Shown: positions 44,423 to 54,186, counted from the stretch's first letter. The stretch: 64,000 nucleotides of DNA from Planctomycetota bacterium (GCA_024274785.1 JAJSAM010000005.1:24604-88603); one strand, 5' to 3'. Notes: generated by a model from the sequence alone, not told the origin. Translations and numbers: made by a program.

Positions 44423-45958
44423 TCACGGCTTCGCCCAGCCCGGAACGGAGCCGAGATCGATCCCCATCACCGGACCGGCCAGCAGCCCGAAAACGACCGC
44501 CACCAGGATAACCCCCACCAGGTTGAACCAGATCCCGGCGCGAACCATGTCGCGAATCGGTACGTAGCCCGATGCGAACACGATGGCCTGGGTCGGCGAC
44601 GCCACCGGCATCATGAACGCGCAGCTCGCGGAGAGCGTCGCCGGGATCATCAGGCCACGAGGATCCATGCCGAGCGAGACCGCGGCGGCGGCGAGGATGG
44701 GGAGGAGCATCTGGGTGGTCGCGGTGTTGCTGGTCAGCTCCGTCAAAAAGGTCAGGGCGACGCAGACCAGCACCATGACCAGAAGTGGATGGAGTCCCCG
44801 CAGGCTCAGGAGCTGCTCCCCGAGCCAGACCGAAAGCCCCGAGGATCTGAACCCCGCCGCGAGCGCGAATCCGCCGCCGAAGAGGAGGAGCATCCCCCAC
44901 GGCACCTCGGAAGCCATTCTCCACTCGAGCAGGCGCTCCCCGGGACGGTCCTTCGAGGGGAGGAGGAACAGGAGGATGGCCAGCGCCATGGCGACGACCG
45001 CATCGTCCACAAACCCCGGACTGAACATCGGCAGCGACGACCAGCCGGGGATGGTGAAGGCGCCGAGCTGGATGTCCTTGCGAGTGATCCAGAGCAGTGT
45101 GGTGACGGCGAAAACCGTGACGGCAACCAACTCATCGCGGCGGATCGGTCCGAGTTTGCGCTGAAGCCCGGCCACCGCATCCCGGCTGCCGAGCAGAGAT
45201 TCGTGTCCCATCCGGAAGACGAACCGAGTGAGGACCACCCAGCCGATCCCGAGGAAGACGGCGCTGATCGGCAGGCCGAGCATCATCCACTCCGCGAAGG
45301 AGGGCGGAGGGGCTCCGGGGAACAGCGTGTTCAGCTGCTCCTTGTAGACGAGATTGGGTGGAGTGCCCACCAGCGTCGCCATCCCCCCGATGTCCGCCGC
45401 GTAGGCGATGCCGAGCATGACGGTCACCGCGAGCGTCTTCAATGGCTTGCCGGTGACGCCCCGGTCCCCGGTCGCCGCGATGACCGACAGGCCGATCGGC
45501 ATCAGCACCATCACCGTGGCGGTATTCGAGATCCACATCGAGAGGAGCGCGGCCGCGAGCATGAAACCGAGCACGATGCGCCGTGGCTGCCCCCCCACCG
45601 CGTGAACGATCGCGAGGGCGAGCCGGCGATGCGCTCCGGAAGCCTGCAGACCGAGCGCCAGGAGGAAACCGCCGAGGAAGAGGAAGATGGTGGGCCGCGC
45701 GAACTCCGGCGCCACCTCCCTGATGGGCGAAATCCCGAGGACGGGTATCAGGACGAGGGGCAGCAGCGCGGTGACCGGAATGGGGACGGCTTCGGTCACC
45801 CACCATACCGCCATCCAGATGGCGACGGCGGCCATGCGGGCGATTTTCGGATCTTCTCCGGGGCCGAGCAGGACGACGACTCCCGCCAGAGCGGGACCGA
45901 GAGCCAGTTTCAGCACCCTGGATCCCGATCGACGTGAGTCGCCCTGCTCATCCTCCAT
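44423..45958 (-). CDS. DASS/SLC13 family anion transporter
   Basis: This sodium- or anion-coupled carrier type takes up dicarboxylates, citrate or sulfate. The 511-residue protein has about 12 membrane helices and the two SNT motifs of the family (SMWISNTATV; ELTSNTATTQ), plus MATLVGTPPN. The substrate cannot be told. It is read on the same strand as the sigma gene. Confidence 0.86.
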   Translation of the reverse strand: MEDEQGDSRRSGSRVLKLALGPALAGVVVLLGPGEDPKIARMAAVAIWMAVWWVTEAVPIPVTALLPLVLIPVLGISPIREVAPEFARPTIFLFLGGFLLALGLQASGAHRRLALAIVHAVGGQPRRIVLGFMLAAALLSMWISNTATVMVLMPIGLSVIAATGDRGVTGKPLKTLAVTVMLGIAYAADIGGMATLVGTPPNLVYKEQLNTLFPGAPPPSFAEWMMLGLPISAVFLGIGWVVLTRFVFRMGHESLLGSRDAVAGLQRKLGPIRRDELVAVTVFAVTTLLWITRKDIQLGAFTIPGWSSLPMFSPGFVDDAVVAMALAILLFLLPSKDRPGERLLEWRMASEVPWGMLLLFGGGFALAAGFRSSGLSVWLGEQLLSLRGLHPLLVMVLVCVALTFLTELTSNTATTQMLLPILAAAAVSLGMDPRGLMIPATLSASCAFMMPVASPTQAIVFASGYVPIRDMVRAGIWFNLVGVILVAVVFGLLAGPVMGIDLGSVPGWAKP

Positions 45959-46308
45959 GGATGTGCATGCTACAGGCAGGGGCGGCTGAACGCCATGGCC
46001 GGGGATGACGAAGTGGCACGCCTCCGGCGCAGGCGGGACGCCATGCCCAGTCCGCCGAGGAGTCCGAGACCCATGATTGCCGCTCCGAGATCTATTCCCG
46101 GCTTCGCCCGGTGACCCGGAGTCTTGATCTGTTCAGGGCCCGCGCATGACCGAGTTCGCAGGACGAGAGCGCTGATGCGCCCGTCCGGCAAGGCGAGGAG
46201 CGTGCAACCTGACTGGTTTCAACCGACGAGCAACGAAGCGCAGCGGGATGCAGCGGCTCTCGAATGCAGCAGTTCTTTCCAGACGGGCCTTTACTCTCGC
46301 GCGGGTCC
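45959..46308. other. Intergenic region with R2 repeat, no intact gene
   Basis: The gap holds R2 copy a (46155-46310). On the minus strand about 46110-46015 reads AAIMGLGLLGGLGMASRLRRRR, which has the shape of a C-terminal protein-sorting tail (helix plus Arg cluster), but no protein body precedes it. Confidence 0.5.
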
Positions 46309-46310
46309 TC
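46155..46310 (+). repeat. R2 dispersed repeat, copy a
   Basis: It starts TTCGCAGGACGAGAGCGCTG and passes GTGCAACCTGACTGGTTTCAA, GGATGCAGCGGCTCTCGAATG and TTCTTTCCAGACGGGCC. Most blocks recur in order at 55283-55470. It abuts the 3' end of the sugar transferase gene. Confidence 0.8.
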
Positions 46311-47652
46311 AGCCCGCCAGCACCAGCCAGGCTGTCCGGGCAAGGATGGTGAGATCCCGGGGGAGCGACCACCGCTCGAGGTACTCGAGGTCGTACTTCA
46401 GGCGCTTCGCGAGGTCGGTGTCGCCGCGCAGGCCGTTCACCTGGGCCCAGCCGGTCAGACCGGCCGGGATCCGGTGGCGAAGCATGTAGCGCGGGAGTTT
46501 CTCCCGGAACTCCCGGATGAGCTCCGGCCGTTCGGGTCGAGGACCGACGAGCGACATCTCGCCCTTCAGGACGTTGATGAGCTGGGGTAACTCGTCGAGG
46601 GAGAAGCGCCGCAACACCCGTCCGATCGGTGTGCTGCGCGGATCGTCGTCTTTCGCCCAGACCGCGCCGGTCGCCGCCTCGGCGTCGATGCGCATGCTGC
46701 GGAACTTCAGGATGCGGAAGGTTCGTCCATCCAGTCCCATCCGCTCCTGACGGTAGAACGCCGGGCGGCCCGAGGAGACGAGGACGGCGAGGGTCACCAT
46801 CACCATCAGGGGAAGCGCGAGGAGGAGCAGGAGTAAACCCAGAACGAGATCCATCCCCCGCTTGAGAATCCGGTTGATGCCGTGGAAGGGAGACTCCCGG
46901 AGGGTGATGACCGGCAGACCGCCGAGGAGGCAGGCATTTCGATTCAACCCGGCCTCATGGGAAAAGTCCGGCACCACCCGCACGTCCACCATGGCTTCGG
47001 CGAGGAGGACGAGCGAGCGGTTCAGGTCCTCGTGCCTCGCCGCGGGCCAGGCGACGTAGACTTCTCCGGGGTGGTGCTCAACCAGTGCTGCGGGCAGCGC
47101 CTCGGGGTCGGTGACCCGGCTCACCACCCGGACGCCGGTCCAGGGGCGCTCGGCGATGCGAGCCACCAGTTCGTCGGCCGGTTCTCCCTCCCCCACCACG
47201 ATCGCCGCGACGGTGCCCCGTCCCCGGCGATGCACGGCAAAGAGCACTCGGAGCGCGACTCTCCGGCCGAGCCAGACGGTCGGGATCGCGACGACCGGAA
47301 AGAGGACGAGCATCCCCCGGCTGAATTCGTATCGATCCCGATAGAGCAACGTGGCGGTGGCGAGGACCAGGGTAGCGGCGAGGACGATCCGGGCCACCAG
47401 GCGCAGTGTGTCCCCGCGCGTGTCGGAGACTTCCGGCGGCCGGTAACCTCCCGCGACGGCGTAGGCGAGGATGACGAGGGTGAGGGCCGGAAGGATGGCC
47501 TCGAGGTATGCGGCTGGAGTCCACGGGTCCGGAGTCCCGAGCAGGGAAGTGGCGAACCGGAGGAGATAGGCGATGCCGAGGGCCGAGGCGGTGGTCAGGA
47601 GGTCCGAGAGCAGAAGGAGGACCACTCGAAGCTGCCCGTGCCGGGAGACCAT
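46309..47652 (-). CDS. Polyprenyl-phosphate sugar-1-phosphate transferase, WcaJ/WbaP type
   Basis: It starts exopolysaccharide or O-antigen synthesis by moving a sugar phosphate to undecaprenyl phosphate. The 447-residue protein has four N-terminal helices, a CoA-binding-like middle domain, and the C-terminal bacterial sugar transferase (FYRQERMGLDGRTFRILKFRSM, DELPQLINVLKGEMSLVGPRPE, GLTGWAQVNGLRGD). ATG 47652 is preferred; GTG 47691 is in frame. It faces away from the HPr-domain gene. Confidence 0.9.
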   Translation of the reverse strand: MVSRHGQLRVVLLLLSDLLTTASALGIAYLLRFATSLLGTPDPWTPAAYLEAILPALTLVILAYAVAGGYRPPEVSDTRGDTLRLVARIVLAATLVLATATLLYRDRYEFSRGMLVLFPVVAIPTVWLGRRVALRVLFAVHRRGRGTVAAIVVGEGEPADELVARIAERPWTGVRVVSRVTDPEALPAALVEHHPGEVYVAWPAARHEDLNRSLVLLAEAMVDVRVVPDFSHEAGLNRNACLLGGLPVITLRESPFHGINRILKRGMDLVLGLLLLLLALPLMVMVTLAVLVSSGRPAFYRQERMGLDGRTFRILKFRSMRIDAEAATGAVWAKDDDPRSTPIGRVLRRFSLDELPQLINVLKGEMSLVGPRPERPELIREFREKLPRYMLRHRIPAGLTGWAQVNGLRGDTDLAKRLKYDLEYLERWSLPRDLTILARTAWLVLAG

Positions 47653-47819
47653 GGGCGGATTCTGTCCCCAATGCCTCTCCTGGTGCACCAATAAATCAGG
47701 CTGGATGTTCCCGGGGGGGCGTCGTCAGCCGCGATTTCCGATTGAGTCCCGGCCGGTCCGGGTCCGATGATTCATGGGGATCCCGGACCCGGCGGGTTAG
47801 AATGGGTGGTCCCCAGATC

Positions 47820-49139
47820 ATGAGCGTAAAAGACGCTATATTCACGGGTTCACGGGAGCAGGTCATCCCGGAAGCTGCCTTCCTCCCCATCCTGGAGGAG
47901 GCCGCCGGGGGGTTGCTCGCTCTTCGCGACAAGATCGATTTCGGCGGTGAACGGGAGTGGAGCAGGCGCTTCATCTCCCGGATCTTGAAGGAGGTCCACA
48001 CACTCCGCAGCCTCCTGATGGACTTCGATGCCCAGGAGAACCGGGCCTTTTCATACCTCGTCGAGCTGGTCGCGGGCATTCGCTGTTTCGGAACGGTGCT
48101 CTACATCCTGAAGCACCTGCGGGCGAGATTCCTGCGCTCTCCCCTGCACGACTCCCTGTCCTGGCAGGATGAGTTCGAAAAGGACCAGGCCGAGACCATC
48201 GCGTTCTGCGCGAACACCCTTCGGGGCCTGTTCGCCGAGCTTCTCGCGGAGTGTGAACTGCTCGGAATAGAGCTGCCGGAGGCCCATCCGGAAGAGGACG
48301 AGGACGAAGAGGGCGGTGCCGCGGTCCGCCAACACCTCCCCCACAACCTGGACGAGGAGGAGATGCACGGCGAAATGGACAAGGTGGCGCAGGTGGCCAC
48401 CGACTTCCTCCGGGTCGCCGATCTCAACGAGGCTCTGGACCCCGGACGTCTGGCCACCTATCCCGCCCTCCGGGAATACGTGCTCGGCCGGCTGGACGAG
48501 GAGCAGGCGCGTTCCTTCGAGTCCCAGGTGCACGCGATCCAGTCCAAGTACGACACCTACGTCCAGTACACGCTTTCCGAGACGCAGGATTCCGACCTGA
48601 AAAGACTGCGTTCCGTCATCTCCCTCTCGCTGCACCTCTACGAGGTCACGACGCACCTCATCCATTTCTACGAACGGCACGAGAACGACATCCGCGCGGA
48701 TACGACGAAAGAACGGATCGCTCGCGTGGTGGACAAGTTCACCCTGCTCGATCGGGCCGTGAACTACGCATTCCGGACCGCCGGACGCTTCATGGCGGAA
48801 GGCAACTCCATCTGCACGCGACTCGTGCCGCGGTACACCTCGATTCGCGAGCTGCGGTTCGTCATTCCCTCGGACGTGCGCCTGCACATCCGGCCCGCGG
48901 CCCTGATCGCCGCCATCGTCAACCATTACGGCACCCCGGTGACCATGAAGATGGGCGGCGGCGAGTGCGATGCCGGCTCCGTCACCGACGTGATCTTCCT
49001 CGCCGGCAGCAACTACGACAGCTCCGAAGTCAGCTTCCGCGGCGACGAACGCCCGCTCGAGGACATCGAGGTGCTGTTTGCGGTGGGGCTCTACGACGAG
49101 GACCACCAGGAAGTGAAAGCGCGGCTGCCGTACCTGTAG
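47820..49139 (+). CDS. 439-aa helical protein with C-terminal HPr-like domain
   Basis: About 340 residues of mostly helical sequence with an acidic insert (HPEEDEDEEGG) precede a C-terminal domain like HPr: VRLHIRPAALIAAIVNHYG, then DAGSVTDVIFLAG. The His in LHIRPAA matches the active His of HPr (GLHARPAA). The N-terminal part is not recognised; it is not a known EI or kinase. HPr is normally a free protein of about 88 residues, so this may be a PTS-like regulatory protein. ATG 47820 has no clear ribosome site. A TAGAAT box lies at 47798-47803. Confidence 0.72.
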   Translation: MSVKDAIFTGSREQVIPEAAFLPILEEAAGGLLALRDKIDFGGEREWSRRFISRILKEVHTLRSLLMDFDAQENRAFSYLVELVAGIRCFGTVLYILKHLRARFLRSPLHDSLSWQDEFEKDQAETIAFCANTLRGLFAELLAECELLGIELPEAHPEEDEDEEGGAAVRQHLPHNLDEEEMHGEMDKVAQVATDFLRVADLNEALDPGRLATYPALREYVLGRLDEEQARSFESQVHAIQSKYDTYVQYTLSETQDSDLKRLRSVISLSLHLYEVTTHLIHFYERHENDIRADTTKERIARVVDKFTLLDRAVNYAFRTAGRFMAEGNSICTRLVPRYTSIRELRFVIPSDVRLHIRPAALIAAIVNHYGTPVTMKMGGGECDAGSVTDVIFLAGSNYDSSEVSFRGDERPLEDIEVLFAVGLYDEDHQEVKARLPYL

Positions 49140-49248
49140 TACTGACGTTGGAGATCTTCGCGGCACTCGCGGATTCTTCGTGACGCTCCCGGACTGCCAG
49201 CACAGTCGCCCGGAGGTCGATCCTCCATTGTGGCAGGGCCGCGCTGTG
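49136..49248 (+). repeat. R1 dispersed repeat, copy b, overlapping a stop codon
   Basis: The element starts in the stop codon of the HPr-domain gene (GTAGTACTGACGTTGG). It continues with CTTCGCGGCACTCGCGGATT, CCCGGACTGCCAGCACAGTC, CGGAGGTCGATCC and CCGCGCTGTG. Confidence 0.85.
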
Positions 49249-49261
49249 AAAGAAGCGGGGG

Positions 49262-50125
49262 TCAGATCCCTCTCTTGCGGGAGCCTGCCGGTCCCGTCCG
49301 CCTCCCCCTCGCAAGCCCGTCCCCCAGCAGGTTGAGCGCAAACAACGTGATGGTGATCATCAGCGACGGGAACAAGACCAGCCACCAGTGGGATGCCACC
49401 GGCGTGATGGCCCGCACACCGTCCGCGGCCAGGCGGCCCCAGGAGGGGTAGGGCTCCGGGACACCCAGGCCGAGAAAACTGAGGAAGGCCTCCTGCAGCA
49501 TGATCCGGGGCACGGTGAGCGCGGCATAGGTGAGAATGATGCCCGTCAGGTTCGGCAGGAGATGGCGAAAGAGAATGCGGACCGGGCCGACGCCGAGTGC
49601 CCGCGCGGCCTGGACGTACTCCCGGGTCTTTTCCGAGAGCACCTGGCCGCGGACGATCCGGGCCATGGTCAGCCACTGCACCGCCCCGAGCACGAGGAGC
49701 AGCACCAGGACCCGCGCCGCCGGCTCGGCCCGCGGCGAAAGGAACAGCGTCATGATCAGGATGACGAGAAACAGAAACGGCAGGGAATAGAGTACGTCCA
49801 CCGCTCTCATCATGAGGGAATCGACGCGACCGCCGGCGTATCCCGATATCAGGCCGTAGGTAACCCCGATCAAGAGGGAAACCAGCGTCGCCGCGGCAGC
49901 GACCAGCAGCGACACCCTGGCGCCGTAGATGGTCCGGGAGAAAAGGTCGCGACCCTGCAGATCGGTGCCGAGGAGGTGTCCCCGTTCGCCCGGCGGCAGG
50001 TACTGTGCGGAGAGATCCTGCTCGGCAAAGTGGTGTGTCGCGAGGGCCGGGGCGAAGATCGCCGTCGCGCTGACGGCGATGAGCAGGGCCGAGGACAGGA
50101 GGACCGTGGGCCGCCGGATCCTCAT
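49262..50125 (-). CDS. Peptide/nickel-type ABC transporter permease, DppC/OppC family
   Basis: The 287-residue permease has a membrane helix at each end and the DppC pattern (LLGTDLQGRDLFSRTIYGARVSL; EYVQAARALGVGPVRILFRHLLPN, the EAA loop). It ends with an Arg-rich tail. ATG 50125 overlaps the permease gene upstream. No ATPase gene (dppD, dppF) follows or precedes in the window. Confidence 0.9.
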   Translation of the reverse strand: MRIRRPTVLLSSALLIAVSATAIFAPALATHHFAEQDLSAQYLPPGERGHLLGTDLQGRDLFSRTIYGARVSLLVAAAATLVSLLIGVTYGLISGYAGGRVDSLMMRAVDVLYSLPFLFLVILIMTLFLSPRAEPAARVLVLLLVLGAVQWLTMARIVRGQVLSEKTREYVQAARALGVGPVRILFRHLLPNLTGIILTYAALTVPRIMLQEAFLSFLGLGVPEPYPSWGRLAADGVRAITPVASHWWLVLFPSLMITITLFALNLLGDGLARGRRTGPAGSRKRGI

Positions 50126-51045
50126 GGCACCACCTCGATGCGGGGATCGAGCGCGGCGAGCAGCAGGTCCGAGACGAGATTGAACAGGATGAGCAGCGCG
50201 GAGTAGAGCAGCACGGTACCCATCACCAGCGAGTAGTCCCGGTTGAGCGCGCTGTTCACGAAGTGGGTGCCGAGGCCCGGCACGGCGAAGATCTGCTCGA
50301 CCACCACCGAACCGGTCAGCACTGCCGCCGCCGCCGGACCGAGGGTGGAGACCACCGGCAACAGCGAGGACCGGAGGGCGTGGATCATGACGACCCGGCG
50401 CTCGGGCATCCCCTTGGCGCGGGCCGTCCGGATGCAGTCCTGCCCCATCATCTCGACCATCCCGGTTCGGGTCAGCCGGGCGATCACCGCCGCCATGGGC
50501 AGGCCGAGGGTGACGGAGGGCAGCACGAAGCTCGCGGGACCGGACCAGCCGGCGACCGGCAGGATTCTCAGGCTCAGGCCGAAGACGGTGAGCAGGAGCG
50601 CCCCGAGCACGAAGTTCGGGATGGACACCCCCACTGCGGCGAGTGCCGAAATCGCGCGATCCCGGCGTCCTCCGGAGCGGGCACCGGCCACGGCCCCCAG
50701 GGGAATGCCGAGGCAAAGGGCGATGAGGAGCGCCAGGCCGCCCAGCACCAGTGAGGGCGGCAGCGACGCGGCGATGATCTCGTTGACGCTCATTCCCGGG
50801 TACTGGGATGAGGGCCCGAGGTCCGCCTTGAGCAGGAGATCCCGCATGTACGTCAGGTACTGGATCGGGAGAGGGCGATCGAGACCGAATTTGCGCTCCT
50901 GGGCGGCCCGGATTGCCGGATCCACGTCCCGCTCGGCGTCAAACGGTCCGCCCGGCGCGGCCCGGAGGAGAAAGAACGAGACCGTGGCGATGACCAGCAG
51001 CGTGAGGACAAAACCGCCGAGACGATGCGAGACGGTGCGGATCAC
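50122..51045 (-). CDS. Peptide/nickel-type ABC transporter permease, DppB/OppB family
   Basis: The 307-residue protein has six helices, the N-terminal VSFFLLRAAPGGPF and the EAA loop (DCIRTARAKGMPERRVVMIHALR). GTG 51045 overlaps the binding-protein stop. It forms the channel together with the DppC-like partner. Confidence 0.9.
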   Translation of the reverse strand: MIRTVSHRLGGFVLTLLVIATVSFFLLRAAPGGPFDAERDVDPAIRAAQERKFGLDRPLPIQYLTYMRDLLLKADLGPSSQYPGMSVNEIIAASLPPSLVLGGLALLIALCLGIPLGAVAGARSGGRRDRAISALAAVGVSIPNFVLGALLLTVFGLSLRILPVAGWSGPASFVLPSVTLGLPMAAVIARLTRTGMVEMMGQDCIRTARAKGMPERRVVMIHALRSSLLPVVSTLGPAAAAVLTGSVVVEQIFAVPGLGTHFVNSALNRDYSLVMGTVLLYSALLILFNLVSDLLLAALDPRIEVVP

Positions 51046-52682
51046 TCGTCCTCCTCCACGGAAAGGGCGGCGAATTGCACGAGACCGAGGAGGTTCACCG
51101 CGAATCCCCGAACGCGCGGAGCGACCATGAACCGAGTGGTGGGGTGATAGAGCGGGATGAGCGGGACGCCGTCACGGAGCAGGTGTTCCTCCGCCGTCCG
51201 GAACAGCTTCATGCGTCTCTCGGCGTGCCGCGTCGCGGATTCCCCGGGCTCAGGGGTTGCCGCCCGGTCGAGCAAGTGGTCGTAACGAGTGGACTTCCAA
51301 CCGGTTCGGTTGTTCCCACTGTCCGAGCGGAAGCAGTCGAGGAACGTTGCCGGATCGGGATAGTCGCCGTACCACGCGCCGAACACCAGGTCGTAGTCCA
51401 GACGCTTCATCGAGGAGATGTAGACCTTCCACTCCCTCGAATCCAGGCGGACGTCCACGCAAAGGATCTCCCGGTACCGGTTCTGGAGCACGGTGGCGAG
51501 CGCGGCCTGGTCCGGGTTGTTGCGATAGAGCAAGGCTACCGGCGGGAAACCGCGGCCTCCGGGGTAGCCGGCCTCCGCGAGCAGTTCCCGCGCTCGATTG
51601 GTGTTCCCGGCCAGGCCCGGGGCGGGTTCGTATCCGGGCAGACCCCGTGGTACCAGGGAATCGGTCGGGCGCTCTCCCCCACGCATGATCTTCCCGGCGA
51701 TCACGTCCTTGTCGATCGCCAGCGCGAACGCCTTGCGTACCCGGACGTCGTCAAACGGGGGGCGCGTGACATTCAATCGAAGAAAGGCGGTCGCCAGACG
51801 ACTACCGGTGACGAAATCCGGTCGGTTTGCGAGGTGGTCGAGGATCGGCGCCGGCACGCTGAAGAGCAGATCCACGTCGCCGGTTTCGTAGAGGTTGAAC
51901 TGGGTGTTCGGGTTCACGATCGGCAGGAGGCGCAACCGGTGCAGCGCCACCCGGCCCACATCCCAGTAGTTCGGGTTTCGGCGGAGGGTAATTTCCCGGT
52001 AGAACAACCATTGTTCCAACAGGTAAGGGCCGTTGGTGACGATGTTCTCCCGGCGGGTCCAGCGCTCGCCGTGTTCTTCGATGGCGTGGCGGGGCACCGG
52101 AAGCAGCGTGAAGAAGGCCGCGAGTGAGCCGAAGTAGGGCACCGGGCGTTCCAGGCGGATGATGAGTTTCCGGTCACCGGCCGCTTGAAGGCCGACCGCA
52201 TCCGCCTCCCCCTCGCCCCGCTTGTAGGCTCGGGCCCCGGCGACGTCGAACAGCAGGTTCCCGTAGGAGGCTGGACTGTCCGGCGCCAGCAGGCGAAGCC
52301 ACGACCACCGGAAGTCCTCCGCGGTCAGTGGGGTACCGTCGGACCAGACGACGCCGGGCCGGAGCTGGAACGTCCAGGTCAGGCCGTCTTCGGCGACGTT
52401 CCAGCTCTCGGCCACTCCCGGAAGCACCGCCAGGGTTTTGGGATCCAGGCGAGTCAGGCCCTCGAACAGGGCGGCGGCGATGCGGCCTTCCGCCAGACCG
52501 GTCATCAGGCCGGGATCCAGGGTCCGGGGTTCCGCGTCGTGGGCGATGGTCAGATCGGCGGGCTTTGGCGGGGCGCAGGCGAACAGGCAGAGCAGAAGAA
52601 GGAGCGCGATCAGGCGGCGCAAGGTGGGCGAGCCGGGCAGGGGAGAGCCGCTCCGGGCGTCCGTGGATGCGGGGGCCGCCAC
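51042..52682 (-). CDS. Peptide-type ABC transporter substrate-binding lipoprotein
   Basis: The 546-residue protein has a lipoprotein signal (LLLLLCLFACAPP, lipobox Cys) and the SBP family 5 pattern: PRTLDPGLM, ESWNVAEDGLTWTFQLRPGVVWSDG, RKAFALAIDK. It resembles OppA. Ligand unknown. The start is GTG 52682; a shorter start is possible. It precedes the two permeases in one operon. Confidence 0.9.
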   Translation of the reverse strand: MAAPASTDARSGSPLPGSPTLRRLIALLLLLCLFACAPPKPADLTIAHDAEPRTLDPGLMTGLAEGRIAAALFEGLTRLDPKTLAVLPGVAESWNVAEDGLTWTFQLRPGVVWSDGTPLTAEDFRWSWLRLLAPDSPASYGNLLFDVAGARAYKRGEGEADAVGLQAAGDRKLIIRLERPVPYFGSLAAFFTLLPVPRHAIEEHGERWTRRENIVTNGPYLLEQWLFYREITLRRNPNYWDVGRVALHRLRLLPIVNPNTQFNLYETGDVDLLFSVPAPILDHLANRPDFVTGSRLATAFLRLNVTRPPFDDVRVRKAFALAIDKDVIAGKIMRGGERPTDSLVPRGLPGYEPAPGLAGNTNRARELLAEAGYPGGRGFPPVALLYRNNPDQAALATVLQNRYREILCVDVRLDSREWKVYISSMKRLDYDLVFGAWYGDYPDPATFLDCFRSDSGNNRTGWKSTRYDHLLDRAATPEPGESATRHAERRMKLFRTAEEHLLRDGVPLIPLYHPTTRFMVAPRVRGFAVNLLGLVQFAALSVEEDE

Positions 52683-52692
52683 CCTCCGGCCG

Positions 52693-53415
52693 TCACTTCC
52701 CGAGCCAGAGTCGCTCGGCGAGGACTTCAGGCAGTCCGGCCCGGAGGATCTTGCTGGTGGCCTTCTCGATGTCGTAGTCGACGCGATGGATGGTGACGAC
52801 CCGGGTTTCGCTGTCGTAGATGCCGTAGGCGGCCTTCGGGTTCTCGTCCCGAGGCTGTCCGACGCTTCCGGGATTGACGATCACCTTCTCGAGACTGGAG
52901 ATGTCGATTTCCGTGTCAAAGGAGTAGGAGACCGAGCCATCGAGCTGGAAGGTGATCGGAACGTGGGAGTGCCCCACCAGGCAGAGCCTGGTCTCCTGGA
53001 GCTGCAGCGAGAGGTGCGCATCGTAGGCGGTCAGGAGATAGTCGAAGTTCTCCGGATCGTAAAGTGTTCCATGAACAAGAGTTACATCATCGACCATCTC
53101 CATGAGGTTCAGATCGCGCAGGTACTGGACCTGGTCCCTGGAGAGCCGTTCCTGCGTCCAGTAGATTGCCTCACGGGCATAAGGGTTGAAATAGTCGAGA
53201 GACAGCTTGTTCGCCGCGGCCCAGTCGTGGTTGCCAGCGGTGACCAGAGTGCTGAGACCCTGAATGCGATCGATGCATTCGCTCGGATTGGCGCCGTAAC
53301 CGACGATGTCGCCAGTAGATAGATATGCGGAGACATCGCGCTCCTCACAGGCCGCGAGGACGGCGTCGAGGGCTTCGAGGTTGCCGTGGATGTCGGCGAC
53401 GATGCCGTACCGCAA
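52693..53415 (-). CDS. Metallophosphoesterase, YfcE/MJ0936-like
   Basis: This 240-residue calcineurin-like protein has all five metal motifs: DIHGN, GDIVGYG, GNHDW, LVHGTL and GHSHVP. It likely cleaves phosphodiesters such as cyclic nucleotides; the true substrate is unknown. TTG 53415 follows GGAGGTGAG and is the likely start. It ends 10 bases before the binding-protein gene. Confidence 0.88.
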   Translation of the reverse strand: MRYGIVADIHGNLEALDAVLAACEERDVSAYLSTGDIVGYGANPSECIDRIQGLSTLVTAGNHDWAAANKLSLDYFNPYAREAIYWTQERLSRDQVQYLRDLNLMEMVDDVTLVHGTLYDPENFDYLLTAYDAHLSLQLQETRLCLVGHSHVPITFQLDGSVSYSFDTEIDISSLEKVIVNPGSVGQPRDENPKAAYGIYDSETRVVTIHRVDYDIEKATSKILRAGLPEVLAERLWLGK

Positions 53416-53469
53416 GAACTCACCTCCGGTGTCCGGAACGGCAGAGCCTAGGAGCGGGGATATGGAAGG

Positions 53470-54186
53470 TCAAGGCTTTCCGCGGGCCAGGGGAATTGCC
53501 AGAGCCAGCAGAAACGCAGTGTAGAGCGTACCGTGCAGGAGCGCCGTGAGCCAGAGACCTGCGGTGAAAGGCCCGAAAGAGGCTTCGGCCGCCAGGTTGA
53601 GCCCCGCCGCGCGCGGCAGAACGAACTGGACCAGACCGACCGCCCCACCTGCCGGCAGGAGCGCCGCGGCATGTCCGGAGAGGAGCACCAGCAGAGACGC
53701 CACGAAGGCCGGCCCCTGGCGAAGGAAGGACGAGAACAGGACGTCCAGCGCGGCGGCCAGCATGCCTTCCGTCGCGGCGACGGCGAGCGCGGCAAGAAGG
53801 GGGCCGTATCCCGGCGCCGGGACCCCCCGGAACGCGGTGAAGAGCAGGTGCGCCCCGCCAAGGACCAGGATCGAGAAGATCATTGCTCCGCAGATCCCAA
53901 GCCACTTCCCGATCACCCAATCAAAGGAGGAGAGGGAGCGGGCGAACAGGAGATCGCGAAGACCGGTCTCTCGATCCCGGGCGAGGGACTTCGAGCCGGC
54001 CACAAGCGACAGAAGAACAGCAAACACCAGGGCGGTCGAGAGCCCGACTTGCGCCATCATGGCCTGTTTCAGGTCGAAGGCGAAAAGGACCAGGGAGGGC
54101 GCGAACAGGACGACGAGAGCTGCGGTGGGAACGAAGATGCGGAAAGGGTGCGAGCGAAAGATCTCGCGGAGTTCCACGATGGCCAT
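53470..54186 (-). CDS. ABC-2 type transporter permease
   Basis: The 238-residue protein has six helices and the ABC-2 pattern (LVAGSKSLARDRETGLRDLLFARSLSSFDWVIGKWLG). The layout also resembles CcmB, and a RDRETG loop is shared with export permeases. No ATPase gene is adjacent. ATG 54186 begins before the first helix. Substrate unknown. Confidence 0.75.
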   Translation of the reverse strand: MAIVELREIFRSHPFRIFVPTAALVVLFAPSLVLFAFDLKQAMMAQVGLSTALVFAVLLSLVAGSKSLARDRETGLRDLLFARSLSSFDWVIGKWLGICGAMIFSILVLGGAHLLFTAFRGVPAPGYGPLLAALAVAATEGMLAAALDVLFSSFLRQGPAFVASLLVLLSGHAAALLPAGGAVGLVQFVLPRAAGLNLAAEASFGPFTAGLWLTALLHGTLYTAFLLALAIPLARGKP

